DNA of 64,000 nt from Leifsonia sp. ku-ls (GTDB lineage: Bacteria > Actinomycetota > Actinomycetes > Actinomycetales > Microbacteriaceae): assembly GCA_003367665.1 (NCBI GenBank), contig QKXI01000002.1, forward strand, positions 1-64,000. The letters are read 5' to 3'. The notes below the pieces were generated by a model. It was not told the DNA's origin, ran no database searches, and saw only the letters and a program-made list of their open reading frames with translations. The stretch's first letter is position 1, and each line of letters opens with the position of its first letter. Shown here piece after piece: positions 33,054 through 41,413 of the stretch. Made by a program: the position numbers and the translations under genes.

Positions 33054-34255
33054 CGGTCAGCCTCTCGGTCGGTCGTGGATGCGCCGGCGGCGACGGGCTC
33101 GGTGACGAGCCCGGTCACCCGGACCGGCAGCTCGCCGACCGGGTTGTCGCGGTCCGCCTTCGCGACGGCGTCGCGCAGCGCGGCGGCGGCCTGCTCCGGC
33201 GGGATGTCGCCCACCCAGGCGCCCATGGCGGCCTCGGAGCCGGCCAGGAACTTCAGCTTATCCGCGCCGCGACGCGGCGAGGTCAGCTGCAGCATGAGCC
33301 GGATCTCGTCGCGACGGACCCCGACCGGCGCCTGGTGCCAGGCGGCGATGTAGGGGGTGGGGGAGTCGTAGAGCGCATCCACCCCGCGGAGCACGCGCAG
33401 GTACAGCGTCGCCAGCTCGTCGCGCTCGGCGGCGTTCGTCTCGGTCAGGTCGGCGACGTGGCGGTGCGGCAGCACGTGGATCTCGATCGGCCAGCGCGCG
33501 GCGAACGGCACGAACGCGGTCCAGTGCTCGCCGGCGAGCACCACACGCTCGGACGCGCGCTCGCGTTCCAGGATGTCGGCGAACAGCGTCGGGCCGTAGG
33601 AGTCGAGCGAGCGGATCAACGCGGAGGTGCGCGGCGTGATGTACGGATAGGCGTAGATCTGCCCGTGCGGGTGGTGCAGCGTGACGCCGATCGCCTCGCC
33701 GCGGTTCTCGAACGGGAACACCTGACGAACGCCCGGCAGCGCGGACAGCTCGGCGGTGCGGTCGGCCCACGCCTCGATGACGGTGCGGGCGCGCGACGGT
33801 GTGAGGCTGCCGAAGGCGCCCGTGGTCGCGGGGCTGAAGCAGACGACCTCGCAGCGGCCGACCGAGGTGCGCGTGCGGTCGAGGCCGACCTCCGCGAGGT
33901 CATCGATGCCGTCCGGTGCGTTGCCGTCCTCGAGCAGCGGGCCGAACGACGGCGACTTGTTCTCGAACACGGCGACGTCGTACAGGTCGGGGATCTCCGA
34001 CGGGTTGGTCGGGGTCGCCGGGGCGAGCGGGTCGAGCTCGGCCGGGGGCAGCATGACGCGGTTCTGCCGCGCCGCCGCGATGGAGACCCATTCGCCGGTG
34101 AGCGGGTCCTGCCGCATGGTGGCGGTCGCGGGGCGCGGGGCGGGCTCCCGGCCGTCCGGCTTGCGCGCGGGCGCGAGGGCGGTGTCGGCGTCGTCGTAGT
34201 AGATCAGCTCCCGGCCGTCGGAGAGACGGGTGGGGCGCTTCGTGATCGCGGCCAT
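33050..34255 (-). CDS. galT: Galactose-1-phosphate uridylyltransferase
   Basis: Exchanges UMP between UDP-glucose and galactose-1-phosphate in the Leloir pathway. The 401-residue protein has the active-site HPH motif in GVTLHHPHGQIYAYP and a second HIT-like half with WPIEIHVLPHRHVADL. MRQDPLTGEWVSIAAARQNR near the N-terminus is typical of GalT class I. The start is the ATG at 34255 with AAAGGA upstream; a longer open frame runs into the regulator gene on the other strand and is not used. First gene of the galTK operon. Confidence 0.95.
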   Translation of the reverse strand: MAAITKRPTRLSDGRELIYYDDADTALAPARKPDGREPAPRPATATMRQDPLTGEWVSIAAARQNRVMLPPAELDPLAPATPTNPSEIPDLYDVAVFENKSPSFGPLLEDGNAPDGIDDLAEVGLDRTRTSVGRCEVVCFSPATTGAFGSLTPSRARTVIEAWADRTAELSALPGVRQVFPFENRGEAIGVTLHHPHGQIYAYPYITPRTSALIRSLDSYGPTLFADILERERASERVVLAGEHWTAFVPFAARWPIEIHVLPHRHVADLTETNAAERDELATLYLRVLRGVDALYDSPTPYIAAWHQAPVGVRRDEIRLMLQLTSPRRGADKLKFLAGSEAAMGAWVGDIPPEQAAAALRDAVAKADRDNPVGELPVRVTGLVTEPVAAGASTTDREADR

Positions 34256-34260
34256 GCGTT

Positions 34261-34330
34261 CCTTTCGTTTCCGAAAGGAAGGATACGCGTGAGCTTTCGT
34301 ATTGACAAGAATCCGCAAGCGTTCCACCAT
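34261..34330. promoter_or_regulatory. Divergent control region of galTK and the DeoR gene
   Basis: An inverted repeat CCTTTCG-TTTC-CGAAAGG (34261-34278) lies just upstream of galT, and a further CTTTCGT occurs at 34294-34300. These are the likely DeoR-regulator binding sites. On the plus strand TTGACA (34302-34307) and CACCAT (34325-34330), 17 bases apart, form a promoter whose start point would be the ATG of the regulator gene. Confidence 0.6.
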
Positions 34331-34336
34331 GGGCGG

Positions 34337-35122
34337 ATGAGCGAACCGCTGCCTGCCGCGCTCCGCCGCGAACGCATGCTGGAGCTGATCGGCCGTGCCG
34401 GCTTCGCTCGCGTCTCCGACCTGAGCGAGGCCTTCCAGGTCTCCGACGTGACCGTGCGCAGCGACCTCGACGCGCTGGATCGCGAGCAGAGCATCCGCCG
34501 CATCCACGGCGGTGCGGTGCTCCGGACGGCCGGGATGCGCGAGGCGAGCTTCGAGGAGTCGTTGGAGTCGTCGGCCGAGGAGAAGCGCCGCATCGGCCGG
34601 GCCGCGGCGGAGATGGTCGCCTCCGGCAGCAGCGTCCTGCTCGATGTCGGCACCACGACCACCGCCATCGCCCGGGCCCTGGTGGAGCGGGAGGACCTGG
34701 AGCAGGTGACCGTCATCACCAACGGGCTCACCATCGCGCTCGAGCTGGAGCGCGCCATCCCGCGCTTCGAGGTCGTCGTCACTGGCGGCACGCTCCGGCC
34801 GCTGCAGCACTCGCTGGTCGAGCCCCTCGCGGCCGTGCTGCTGGAGCGCGTCCACGCCGACCTGGCGTTCATCGGCTGCACCGGCGTCCACCCGACAGGT
34901 GGGATCACCAACGTGAACCTCCCGGAGGCCGACCTCAAGCGCGTGATGGTCGGCTCCGCCGAGCGTGCGGTGGTGGTGGCCGACGGCAGCAAGCTCGGTC
35001 GGACGCACCTCGGACGCATCGCCGCCGTGGACGAGGTGGCCGAGCTCGTCACTGGCGCCTCCGCCGAGGCCGCGCAGGTCGAGGCATTGCGGGAGGCGGG
35101 ACTCCCGGTGGTCGTCGCCTGA
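34337..35122 (+). CDS. DeoR-family regulator of galactose genes
   Basis: A 261-residue DeoR/GlpR-type repressor. The N-terminal winged helix is LRRERMLELIGRAGFARVSDLSEAFQVSDVTVRSDLDALDRE (residues 8-50), with the DNA-contact signature IRRIHGGAVL. The C-terminal DeoRC sugar-phosphate-sensing domain contains LLDVGTTTTAIARAL and DLAFIGCTGVHPTGGITNVN. Its position between galTK and galM suggests that it controls Leloir genes with a phosphorylated sugar as inducer. No ribosome binding site precedes the ATG at 34337, which fits a leaderless transcript. Confidence 0.88.
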   Translation: MSEPLPAALRRERMLELIGRAGFARVSDLSEAFQVSDVTVRSDLDALDREQSIRRIHGGAVLRTAGMREASFEESLESSAEEKRRIGRAAAEMVASGSSVLLDVGTTTTAIARALVEREDLEQVTVITNGLTIALELERAIPRFEVVVTGGTLRPLQHSLVEPLAAVLLERVHADLAFIGCTGVHPTGGITNVNLPEADLKRVMVGSAERAVVVADGSKLGRTHLGRIAAVDEVAELVTGASAEAAQVEALREAGLPVVVA

Positions 35123-35138
35123 GCCGTACCCTGGTGGC

Positions 35139-36074
35139 ATGCGACCAGCGACCGGCGAACAGTACGAGCTCGACTTCGGCGACCTGAGCGCCACCATCAC
35201 GCAGGTGGGCGCCGGCATCCGGTCGCTGCGCTTCGCGGAATCCGACCTCACCGAGCCGTACGGCGTGCACGAGCAGCCGCCCTCGGCCTGCGGGATCGTG
35301 CTGGTGCCGTGGCCGAACCGGGTCGCGGACGGGCGCTGGGAGCTCGACGGCGAGCCGCGACAGCTCGACCTCACCGAGCCGGCCAAGCGCAACGCCATCC
35401 ACGGGCTGCTCCGCCGCCGGCCGTACGAGCTCGTCGACCGCACGGACTCGACCGTCACGCAGGCCGCGGCGATCTACCCGGAGCCGGGGTACCCGTTCCT
35501 GCTCGAGACGGCCGTGACGCATGAGCTCTTGACCGACGGCCTCCAGGTCACCCACTCCATCGCCAATGCCGGCGAGCGGCCGGCGCCCGTCGCCGTCGGC
35601 GCGCATCCCTACCTCCGGATCGCCGACCTGCCGCCCGAGCAGCTGACCGTCACGGTGCAGGCGAAGACGCGCTTCGAGGTGGATGACCGCAGCAACGTCA
35701 CCGGCCAGGTCCCGGTGGCCGGCACGGCGTTCGACCTGTCGGGCGGTCGCCGGGTGAGCGACCTCGACCTCGACACCGGGTTCGCCGACCTGCCGGAGGG
35801 CCGGGTGGAGCATGTGCTCGCCGCCGACGACGGCCGGCGCGTCGTGCTGTGGGGCGACGAGGCGTTCCGCTTCGTCCAGGTGTTCACGCACCGGTCGTTC
35901 GCCACGAAGCCCGGGGGAGTTGCACTCGCGATCGAGCCGATGACCGCGCCGGCGAACGCCCTCAACTCCGGTCTGGGCCTGCGCTGGCTGGAGCCGGGCG
36001 AGACCTGGACCGTGACCTGGGGCATCCGGCCGGAGGGGTTCGGCAGAGAGGCCTACCTGGCCAGCTGGGGGTAG
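35139..36074 (+). CDS. galM: Aldose 1-epimerase (galactose mutarotase)
   Basis: Interconverts alpha and beta anomers of galactose so that galK receives its substrate. The 311-residue beta-sandwich protein shows GIVLVPWPNRVADGRWELDG, RNAIHGLLRRRPYEL (catalytic His region), VAVGAHPYLRIADLP and the late acid in ALAIEPMTAPANALN. It starts 16 bases after the regulator stop. TACCCT six bases before the ATG may also give a separate leaderless message. The 3' end overlaps the convergent SDR gene by 22 bases. Confidence 0.92.
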   Translation: MRPATGEQYELDFGDLSATITQVGAGIRSLRFAESDLTEPYGVHEQPPSACGIVLVPWPNRVADGRWELDGEPRQLDLTEPAKRNAIHGLLRRRPYELVDRTDSTVTQAAAIYPEPGYPFLLETAVTHELLTDGLQVTHSIANAGERPAPVAVGAHPYLRIADLPPEQLTVTVQAKTRFEVDDRSNVTGQVPVAGTAFDLSGGRRVSDLDLDTGFADLPEGRVEHVLAADDGRRVVLWGDEAFRFVQVFTHRSFATKPGGVALAIEPMTAPANALNSGLGLRWLEPGETWTVTWGIRPEGFGREAYLASWG

Positions 36075-36757
36075 AGCACGCGGACGTCCTCGTGCAGCCG
36101 CGACTTCACGTGGCGCGCGACGTCGCCGACGATGGCCTCGGCCTCGTCCGCCTGCACGGCGTCGAGGGCCTCCGCGACCACCTGCTGCGGCGGCACCTTG
36201 TCCGCCGTGACGTCGGCGGCCATGTCGGTGTCGACGTACCCGACGTGGACGCCGACCACCTGGATGCCGCGCGGCGCCAGCTCCACGCGGCTCGAGTTGC
36301 TCGCGGACCAGACCGCGGCCTTCGACGCGCTGTACGACCCGGTGGCGAGCCAGCTGAGCGCCGAGTGCATGGTGACGATCGCCCCGCCGCCGTTCGCCTC
36401 GATCACCGGGGCGAAGGCGCGGGTGAGCAGCACGGGACCCCAGAAGTTGGTGTCGAGCTCACGCCGGATCTCGTCGAGGTCGCCGGTGACGAGCGACTGG
36501 TTGGCCGCGATGCCCGCGTTGTTGACGAGGATCGTGACGTCGGTGGCGGCCGCGGCGGCGGCCCGGATGCTCTCGGGGTCGGTCACGTCGAGCGCGAGCG
36601 GCACGACCCGCGGGTCGTCGCGGGCGATGGTCTCCGGGCGACGGGCGGCCGCGTAAACCTTGGCGGCGCCGCGCTGGAGGAGCTCGGCGACGAAGGCGGC
36701 GCCGAGTCCGCGGTTGGCGCCGGTGACGAGGGCGACGCGTCCGGTGATGTCGGTCAT
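36053..36757 (-). CDS. Short-chain dehydrogenase/reductase
   Basis: A 234-residue classical SDR. The cofactor loop is VALVTGANRGLGAAFV; NNAG appears in ILVNNAGIAANQSL; the catalytic Ser is in MHSALSWLA, and YSASKAA gives Tyr-x-x-x-Lys. The start is the ATG at 36757 with GGAAGGACC upstream; the longer open frame would begin inside the operator. It is divergent from a TetR gene and shares a large inverted repeat with it, so it is almost certainly the target of that repressor. Substrate unknown; detoxification of a xenobiotic carbonyl is usual for such pairs. Confidence 0.87.
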   Translation of the reverse strand: MTDITGRVALVTGANRGLGAAFVAELLQRGAAKVYAAARRPETIARDDPRVVPLALDVTDPESIRAAAAAATDVTILVNNAGIAANQSLVTGDLDEIRRELDTNFWGPVLLTRAFAPVIEANGGGAIVTMHSALSWLATGSYSASKAAVWSASNSSRVELAPRGIQVVGVHVGYVDTDMAADVTADKVPPQQVVAEALDAVQADEAEAIVGDVARHVKSRLHEDVRVLYPQLAR

Positions 36758-36770
36758 GGGGGGTCCTTCC

Positions 36771-36832
36771 GGAAAGTAAACCGATCTGTGTATCGAGTAC
36801 CCGGTCAATGTACACAGATCGGTTTACTTTCC
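36771..36832. promoter_or_regulatory. Perfect 22-base inverted repeat, TetR operator region
   Basis: Arms at 36771-36792 and 36811-36832 are exact reverse complements separated by 18 bases. Each arm contains AAACCGATCTGTGTA. On the plus strand the right arm includes TTTACT (36823-36828), 17 bases before TAGACT (36846-36851), six bases from the TetR GTG. The mirror layout suggests one operator per divergent gene. Confidence 0.8.
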
Positions 36833-36857
36833 GCAAGCAGCTCCGTAGACTTGTGGC

Positions 36858-37433
36858 GTGACGACGCCCACCGACACCAAGGCGAAGCCGCGCGATCGCG
36901 TGCTGGCCACCGCCGCGCGCCTGTTCGTGCGCGAGGGGGTCAACGCGGTGGGGGTGGACCGGCTCGCGCAGGAGGCCGGCGTCTCGAAGCGGTCGATCTA
37001 CCAGCACTTCGAGAGCAAGGACGCGATCGTCGCGACGATGCTGCAGGAGTACGGTCCCGCGGTGGTCGCCGGCTACTTCGCCCCCGACGACGAGGGCACG
37101 CCGCGGGAGCGGGCGCTGCACGTCTTCGAGGCGCTGCACGAGGCGGCGCGGGTGAGCGACTTCTACGGCTGCCCGTTCGTCAACGTGGCCACCGAGCTGC
37201 GCAATCGCGCGCATCCCGCCGCCGTGGTGGCGCGGCACTTCAAGGAGCAGCTGACCGCGTACTTCGAGCGTCAGGCCACGGCCGCCGGCGCGAGGGACCC
37301 GCACCTGGTCGCCGAGCAGCTCACGCTGCTGTTCGACGGCGCCTCGGCCAGCGCTGCCCTACGCGGCGGCACGCCCGACGCGGCGCTCGCCGCCGCGGCG
37401 CAGCTCTTCGACGCGGCCGTAGCCCGGGGCTAG
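36858..37433 (+). CDS. TetR/AcrR-family repressor
   Basis: A 191-residue regulator. The N-terminal helix-turn-helix is RVLATAARLFVREGVNAVGVDRLAQEAGVSKRSIYQHFESKDAIV (residues 14-58). The C-terminal half (FYGCPFVNVATELRNRAHPAAVVARHFKEQL) resembles TetR_C domains of small-molecule-sensing repressors. It should repress itself and the divergent SDR by binding the 22-base inverted repeat. TAGACT six bases before the GTG start, with TTTACT 17 bases further, predicts a leaderless mRNA. Its TAG stop shares CTAG with the convergent antiporter gene. Confidence 0.9.
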   Translation: MTTPTDTKAKPRDRVLATAARLFVREGVNAVGVDRLAQEAGVSKRSIYQHFESKDAIVATMLQEYGPAVVAGYFAPDDEGTPRERALHVFEALHEAARVSDFYGCPFVNVATELRNRAHPAAVVARHFKEQLTAYFERQATAAGARDPHLVAEQLTLLFDGASASAALRGGTPDAALAAAAQLFDAAVARG

Positions 37434-38524
37434 GGCGCGATCGACAGGAAGATGAACGCGGCGAACAGCACCAGATGGATGCCGCCCTGCAGCCGCACCG
37501 CGCGCCCCTGCACGATCGTCAGGATGCTCACGAGCACCGTCAGCACGAGCAGCACGATCTGACTGGAGCCGAGACCGAGGTGCAGCGCGCCGGGCAGCCA
37601 GATCGACGCGACGGCGATCGCCGGGATGGTCAGGCCGATGCTCGCCATGGCCGAGCCGAGCGCGAGGTTGAGGCTGGTCTGGGTGCGGTTGCGGTTCGCC
37701 GCCTTGGCCGCCGCGATGCCCTCGGGCAGCAGCACGAGCAAGGCGATCACCACGCCGACGAACGACTGCGGCAGCCCGATGCCCGTGACGGCGCGCTCGA
37801 TCGGGGTGGACTCCAGCTTGGCGAGCCCCACCACGGCCACGAGCGACACGAAGAGCAGGCCGAGGCTGATCAGCGCCGTGCGGTTGGAGGGCGCCTCGGC
37901 GTGGTCTTCCTCCGTCAGCGGCTGCCCCTTGCTGCCCACCGGCAGGAAGTAGTCACGATGCGCGACCGTCTGGGTGAACACGAACATCGCGTACAGGGCG
38001 AGCGAGGCGACCGCCGCGAACACGAGCTGCGGAGGGGAGAACACCGGGCCCGGCGTGTTGGTGAAGCTCGGGAGGACCAGGGTGAGCGTGGCAAGCGCGG
38101 TCACCGTCGCGAGCGCCGCCCCGCTGCCCTGGGCGTTGAACGCGGTCGATTCGCGACGTGAGGCGCTGAGCAGCAGCGAGAGCCCGACGATGCCGTTCAT
38201 GGTGATCATCACGGCGGAGAACACCGTGTCGCGCGCGAGCTCGGGCGAGTCTTTGCCCGTGGTCATGAGCGTGACGATCAGGGCGACCTCGATCACCGTC
38301 ACCGCCACCGCCAGCACCAGCGACCCGAACGGCTCTCCGACGCGGTGCGCCACCACCTCCGCGTGCTGCACCGCGGCCAGCACCGTGCCGGCGAGCACGA
38401 CCGCGATCAGGGCGACGGCCACGGTGTTCAGCTCCACCGTCCAGAACGCGACCAGCACCAGCACGCCCACCACGGGCACCACGACCGTCCACCACCGTGC
38501 GAGCCATGTGCCGAGCGCCTTCAT
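37430..38524 (-). CDS. CaCA-family cation/proton antiporter (ChaA-like)
   Basis: A 364-residue membrane protein with eleven or so hydrophobic segments in two homologous halves. Each half carries a conserved acidic motif: AVTVIEVALIVTLMTTGKDS in the first and LLVLLPEGIAAAKAANRNRTQTSLNLALGSAMASIGLTIP in the second, as in Ca2+/H+ exchangers of the CaCA superfamily. It probably exports Ca2+, Na+ or K+ in exchange for protons. A cytoplasmic loop near residues 190-215 is charged. The stop is shared with TetR (CTAG). Confidence 0.88.
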   Translation of the reverse strand: MKALGTWLARWWTVVVPVVGVLVLVAFWTVELNTVAVALIAVVLAGTVLAAVQHAEVVAHRVGEPFGSLVLAVAVTVIEVALIVTLMTTGKDSPELARDTVFSAVMITMNGIVGLSLLLSASRRESTAFNAQGSGAALATVTALATLTLVLPSFTNTPGPVFSPPQLVFAAVASLALYAMFVFTQTVAHRDYFLPVGSKGQPLTEEDHAEAPSNRTALISLGLLFVSLVAVVGLAKLESTPIERAVTGIGLPQSFVGVVIALLVLLPEGIAAAKAANRNRTQTSLNLALGSAMASIGLTIPAIAVASIWLPGALHLGLGSSQIVLLVLTVLVSILTIVQGRAVRLQGGIHLVLFAAFIFLSIAP

Positions 38525-38561
38525 GCCTCCATCCTGCCAGCCGGTGCCGCCCGCGAGACCG

Positions 38562-38614
38562 GGATCCGCCGGATTGTGGAGAACGAGCCGGATTGTGGAG
38601 AACCCGGCGGATCC
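38562..38614. repeat. Intergenic direct and inverted repeats
   Basis: Two 17-base direct copies of GCCGGATTGTGGAGAAC (38568-38584 and 38587-38603) are bracketed by an inverted repeat GGATCCGCCGG / CCGGCGGATCC (38562-38572 and 38604-38614). A further CTCCACAA follows. The function is unknown; it sits between divergent genes and may hold an operator. Confidence 0.75.
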
Positions 38615-38685
38615 TCCACAAGGAACGCCGCCGAGGTCCGGCGGGTCCGCGTGGCGTCGTTCCCGCGGCGTGGTGGGATGGGGGC

Positions 38686-39303
38686 ATGACAGGGAACCAG
38701 ACCCTCCGCCTGGCCGCGGCCGCCGCCGTCGCCCTCTCCGTCGCCCTCGCGGTCTCCGCCTGCGCGACCCGGTCCTCCGACCAGCCCACCGGGACGCCGA
38801 CCGGCTCGTCGTCCGCGTCGTCGTCGGTCACGACGTCTCCGCGGCCGACGGCGACCTCCACGGCCGTGCCCATCGAGGGTCAGTGCGACACCGGCAACCT
38901 GAGCGGAAGCATCGGCCAGGGCGGCGGCGGTGCCGCGGGCAGCGTCGAGGTGACCCTGGTGCTCACCAACAACGGTTCGACCGAGTGCTCGCTGCAAGGA
39001 TGGCCCGGCGTTTCCTTCGTAGGCGACGGCAACGGCACCCAGCTCGGGAAGCCCGCGGAGTTCGACCGGTCGAAGCCGCACCCGACCGTCGTTCTCAAGC
39101 CCGGCGGCACTGCCGTCGCACCGCTGAAGATCGTGCAGGCCGGCAACTACGACGAGTCCGCCTGCCAGCCGAAGCCGGCCGACGGGTTCCGGGTCTACCC
39201 GCCCGGCTCCACCGCGTCGCTCTTCGTGAAGGATGCGGACTTCACCGCCTGCACCTCCGACTCCATCTCGCTCCTGACCGTCGGAGGCCTGGTCGCGGGC
39301 TGA
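38686..39303 (+). CDS. DUF4232-like lipoprotein
   Basis: A 205-residue lipoprotein: signal peptide with VSAC (Cys26), then a Ser/Thr/Pro-rich linker to about residue 62, then a beta-sandwich domain of the DUF4232 type (VEVTLVLTNNGSTECSLQGWPGVSFV, KPGGTAVAPLKIV, FRVYPPGSTASLFV). It should sit on the outer face of the membrane. Four cysteines in the domain could form two disulfides. Function unknown. GGGATGGGGG lies before the ATG at 38686. Confidence 0.75.
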   Translation: MTGNQTLRLAAAAAVALSVALAVSACATRSSDQPTGTPTGSSSASSSVTTSPRPTATSTAVPIEGQCDTGNLSGSIGQGGGGAAGSVEVTLVLTNNGSTECSLQGWPGVSFVGDGNGTQLGKPAEFDRSKPHPTVVLKPGGTAVAPLKIVQAGNYDESACQPKPADGFRVYPPGSTASLFVKDADFTACTSDSISLLTVGGLVAG

Positions 39304-39331
39304 CCCCGTCGGCCGACCCGAGGGGAGCGGC

Positions 39332-39871
39332 TCAGGCGCAGACGCGCGCGATGCTGCCCTTCCACGCGTGACGCACCGTCGCCAGCGCCTCCTCGACGGC
39401 GGCGGCCGCCTTCGGCGACGATCCGGGGACCGACGCCGCCTGCACCCGCTGGGCGAGCTCCGTCAGACCCTGCTGCACGTCGACCAGGCCGTCGGCGACG
39501 GAGCCCGTGGCCAGGTCCGCGGTCCGCGCGTCGAACGCGGCGATCGCGGAGCGCACCGCGCGCACGTCGTCCGCGTCCACGGCGCGCAGTGGTAGCCGGG
39601 CCTCCAGTGCCGCGTCGAGCGCGTGCCGGGCGCTGGCGACGGTCGCGCAGTCGCGGCCGCGCGCCGCGGACGCCTCCGCGAACAGCGGGAACTCGGTCTG
39701 CAACGCCCCGGACAGCAGCAGTGCGGCCGCCAGCACGCCCACGCCGAGGGCCAGCATCCCGGACCGCAGCCCGGGCACGCCCGTGCGCCGGACGTCCGCG
39801 TCCGCGGCGGCCGACGTCACGCGCCGCGTCCCCCGCCCCGACGCCGGCGGTTCCTCCAGAATCGTCGCCAC
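39332..39871 (-). CDS. Membrane-anchored protein of unknown function
   Basis: A 179-residue protein. A basic N-terminal tail (about 35 residues) precedes one transmembrane helix (GMLALGVGVLAAALLLSGAL, about residues 38-57). The outside part is alpha-helical, with repeated small charged helices and two cysteines (GRDCATVAS and ARVCA at the end) that may pair. The composition suggests a small helical bundle. I recognise no family. It is convergent with the DUF4232 gene and divergent from the CLC channel gene. Confidence 0.55.
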   Translation of the reverse strand: MATILEEPPASGRGTRRVTSAAADADVRRTGVPGLRSGMLALGVGVLAAALLLSGALQTEFPLFAEASAARGRDCATVASARHALDAALEARLPLRAVDADDVRAVRSAIAAFDARTADLATGSVADGLVDVQQGLTELAQRVQAASVPGSSPKAAAAVEEALATVRHAWKGSIARVCA

Positions 39872-39960
39872 GGCAGCACGCTACCGCCCCCGGGTGAACT
39901 GTTCGTTGCCGGATGTGGACGCCGCCCGCCGTGTCCCGGTGCGCCAGTACGCTGGAGGCC

Positions 39961-41238
39961 GTGCCCTCGATCCCCTCCTCGCCCGGCGGATTCACCCCGC
40001 GCTGGATCGTCCGGCTCGTCGTCGTGACGGCGCTCGTCGGCGTCGGCGCCGGGGTCGGGGGCGGCCTGGTCTACCTGGGGTTGCACGCCATCCAGCACCT
40101 CGCCTTCGGGTACTCGGAGGGCGACTTCTACGAGGGCCTGCTCGATGCGCCGCCGGTCAGCCGCGTGGTCGCGCTCGCCGTCGCGGGCGTCATCGGCGGC
40201 GTCGGCTGGTGGGCGCTCCGCCGCTGGGGCGCGCGCTCGCCGTCGCACCAGGTGGTGTCGGTCGAGCAGACGGTCGGCGGGCGGAGGATGCCCGCCCTCG
40301 TCACGCTGATCAACGCGGCACTGCAGGTCGTCATCGTGGGGCTGGGCGCGTCCATCGGGCGGGAGGTGGCCCCGCGCGAGGTCGGTGCGCTCTGGGCCGG
40401 CTGGCTCGCGGAGCGGGCCGGCGTCAGTGCGCGCGAGCGCCGCATCCTGGTCGCCTGCGGCGCGGGGGCCGGCCTCGCCGCGGTCTACAACGTGCCCTTC
40501 GGCGGCGCGGTGTTCGCCGTCGAGATCCTCCTCGCCGAGGTCAGCTTCGCCACGGTGCTCCCGGCGTTCGCCACCTCGGCCATCGCCGCCCTGGTGGCGC
40601 GCGCCGTCGTGCCCGCGAACCCGCTGTACCGGCTTCCCGAGCTGCACCTCTCGCCCACGATCGTCGTGTGGTCGCTGCTCGCGGGACCGCTGATCGGCCT
40701 GACCGCGGTCGGCTTCGTGCGTGGCGCACGTTTCGCCCAGAACCACCGGCCGACCTCGTGGGGCATCCTCATCGTGATGCCGCTAACGTTCGTCGCGGTC
40801 GGCATCGCCTCGCTCTGGCTGCCCGCGATCCTGGGCAACGGCCGGGCGCTCGGCCAGCTGGCGTTCGCCGCTTCGCTGCCCCTGCTCGTCATCCTGCTCA
40901 CCACCCTGGTGAAGGCCGCGGCCACCCTCGGCACGATCGGCGCGGGCGCGGCCGGCGGCACCCTGACGCCCTCCCTCGCGATCGGTGCGGGACTCGGCCT
41001 CGCCGGCGGCGCGCTCTGGAGCCACCTCTGGCCGGGCGCCGAACTGCCGGCGTTCGCGCTGATCGGCGCGGCGGCGTTCCTCGCCGTGACGATGCGCGCC
41101 CCGCTGACGGCACTGCTGCTGACCATGGAGTTCACCGGCCAGGGACCCGACCTGCTGGTGCCGGTGATGCTGTCCGTCGCGGGGGCGGTCGCGGTCGGGT
41201 ACCTGCTCGAGCGGACGCGGGTGACGGGGGTGGCGTAG
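39961..41238 (+). CDS. CLC-family chloride channel or H+/Cl- exchanger
   Basis: A 425-residue membrane protein with ten or more hydrophobic segments. The anion-pathway motifs are recognisable in modified form: LGASIGREVAPREVG corresponds to G(K/R)EGP, YNVPFGGAVFAVEILLAE to the FNAPLAG...E region, and GAGAAGGTLTPSLAIGAGLGL to GGIFAP. The start is uncertain: the GTG at 39961 has TACGCT (39948-39953) seven bases upstream, consistent with a leaderless message; the ATG at 39913 would add 16 residues with no hydrophobic content. Confidence 0.87.
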   Translation: MPSIPSSPGGFTPRWIVRLVVVTALVGVGAGVGGGLVYLGLHAIQHLAFGYSEGDFYEGLLDAPPVSRVVALAVAGVIGGVGWWALRRWGARSPSHQVVSVEQTVGGRRMPALVTLINAALQVVIVGLGASIGREVAPREVGALWAGWLAERAGVSARERRILVACGAGAGLAAVYNVPFGGAVFAVEILLAEVSFATVLPAFATSAIAALVARAVVPANPLYRLPELHLSPTIVVWSLLAGPLIGLTAVGFVRGARFAQNHRPTSWGILIVMPLTFVAVGIASLWLPAILGNGRALGQLAFAASLPLLVILLTTLVKAAATLGTIGAGAAGGTLTPSLAIGAGLGLAGGALWSHLWPGAELPAFALIGAAAFLAVTMRAPLTALLLTMEFTGQGPDLLVPVMLSVAGAVAVGYLLERTRVTGVA

Positions 41239-41268
41239 CCGGGACGCGCGGCCGCCGCGGCATCGCGG

Positions 41269-41341
41269 TGGGCCCGGTGGGGCTCGAACCCACGACCCGC
41301 GGATTAAAAGTCCGATGCTCTGCCAACTGAGCTACAGGCCC
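41269..41341 (-). tRNA. tRNA-Lys (anticodon TTT)
   Basis: Reading the minus strand from 41341, the acceptor GGGCCTG pairs with CGGGCCC. The D arm is GTAGCTCAGTTGGCAGAGC, the anticodon stem CGGAC / ATCCG encloses TTTTA with anticodon TTT, and the T arm carries GGTTCGAGCCC. The discriminator is A. CCA is not encoded. The gene lies just after the CLC channel stop, on the opposite strand. Confidence 0.95.
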
Positions 41342-41413
41342 GTCCCTCCAATCTAGCGTGGTTTCGACCCTCCCGGCGGCGGTCTCCGGCGGTGCGCGGG
41401 GGAGAATGGGGGA

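Noticed and set aside
36771-36832. Transposon end or insertion-sequence terminal repeat
   Set aside because: The arms are 18 bases apart between a TetR gene and its likely target; no transposase or target duplication.
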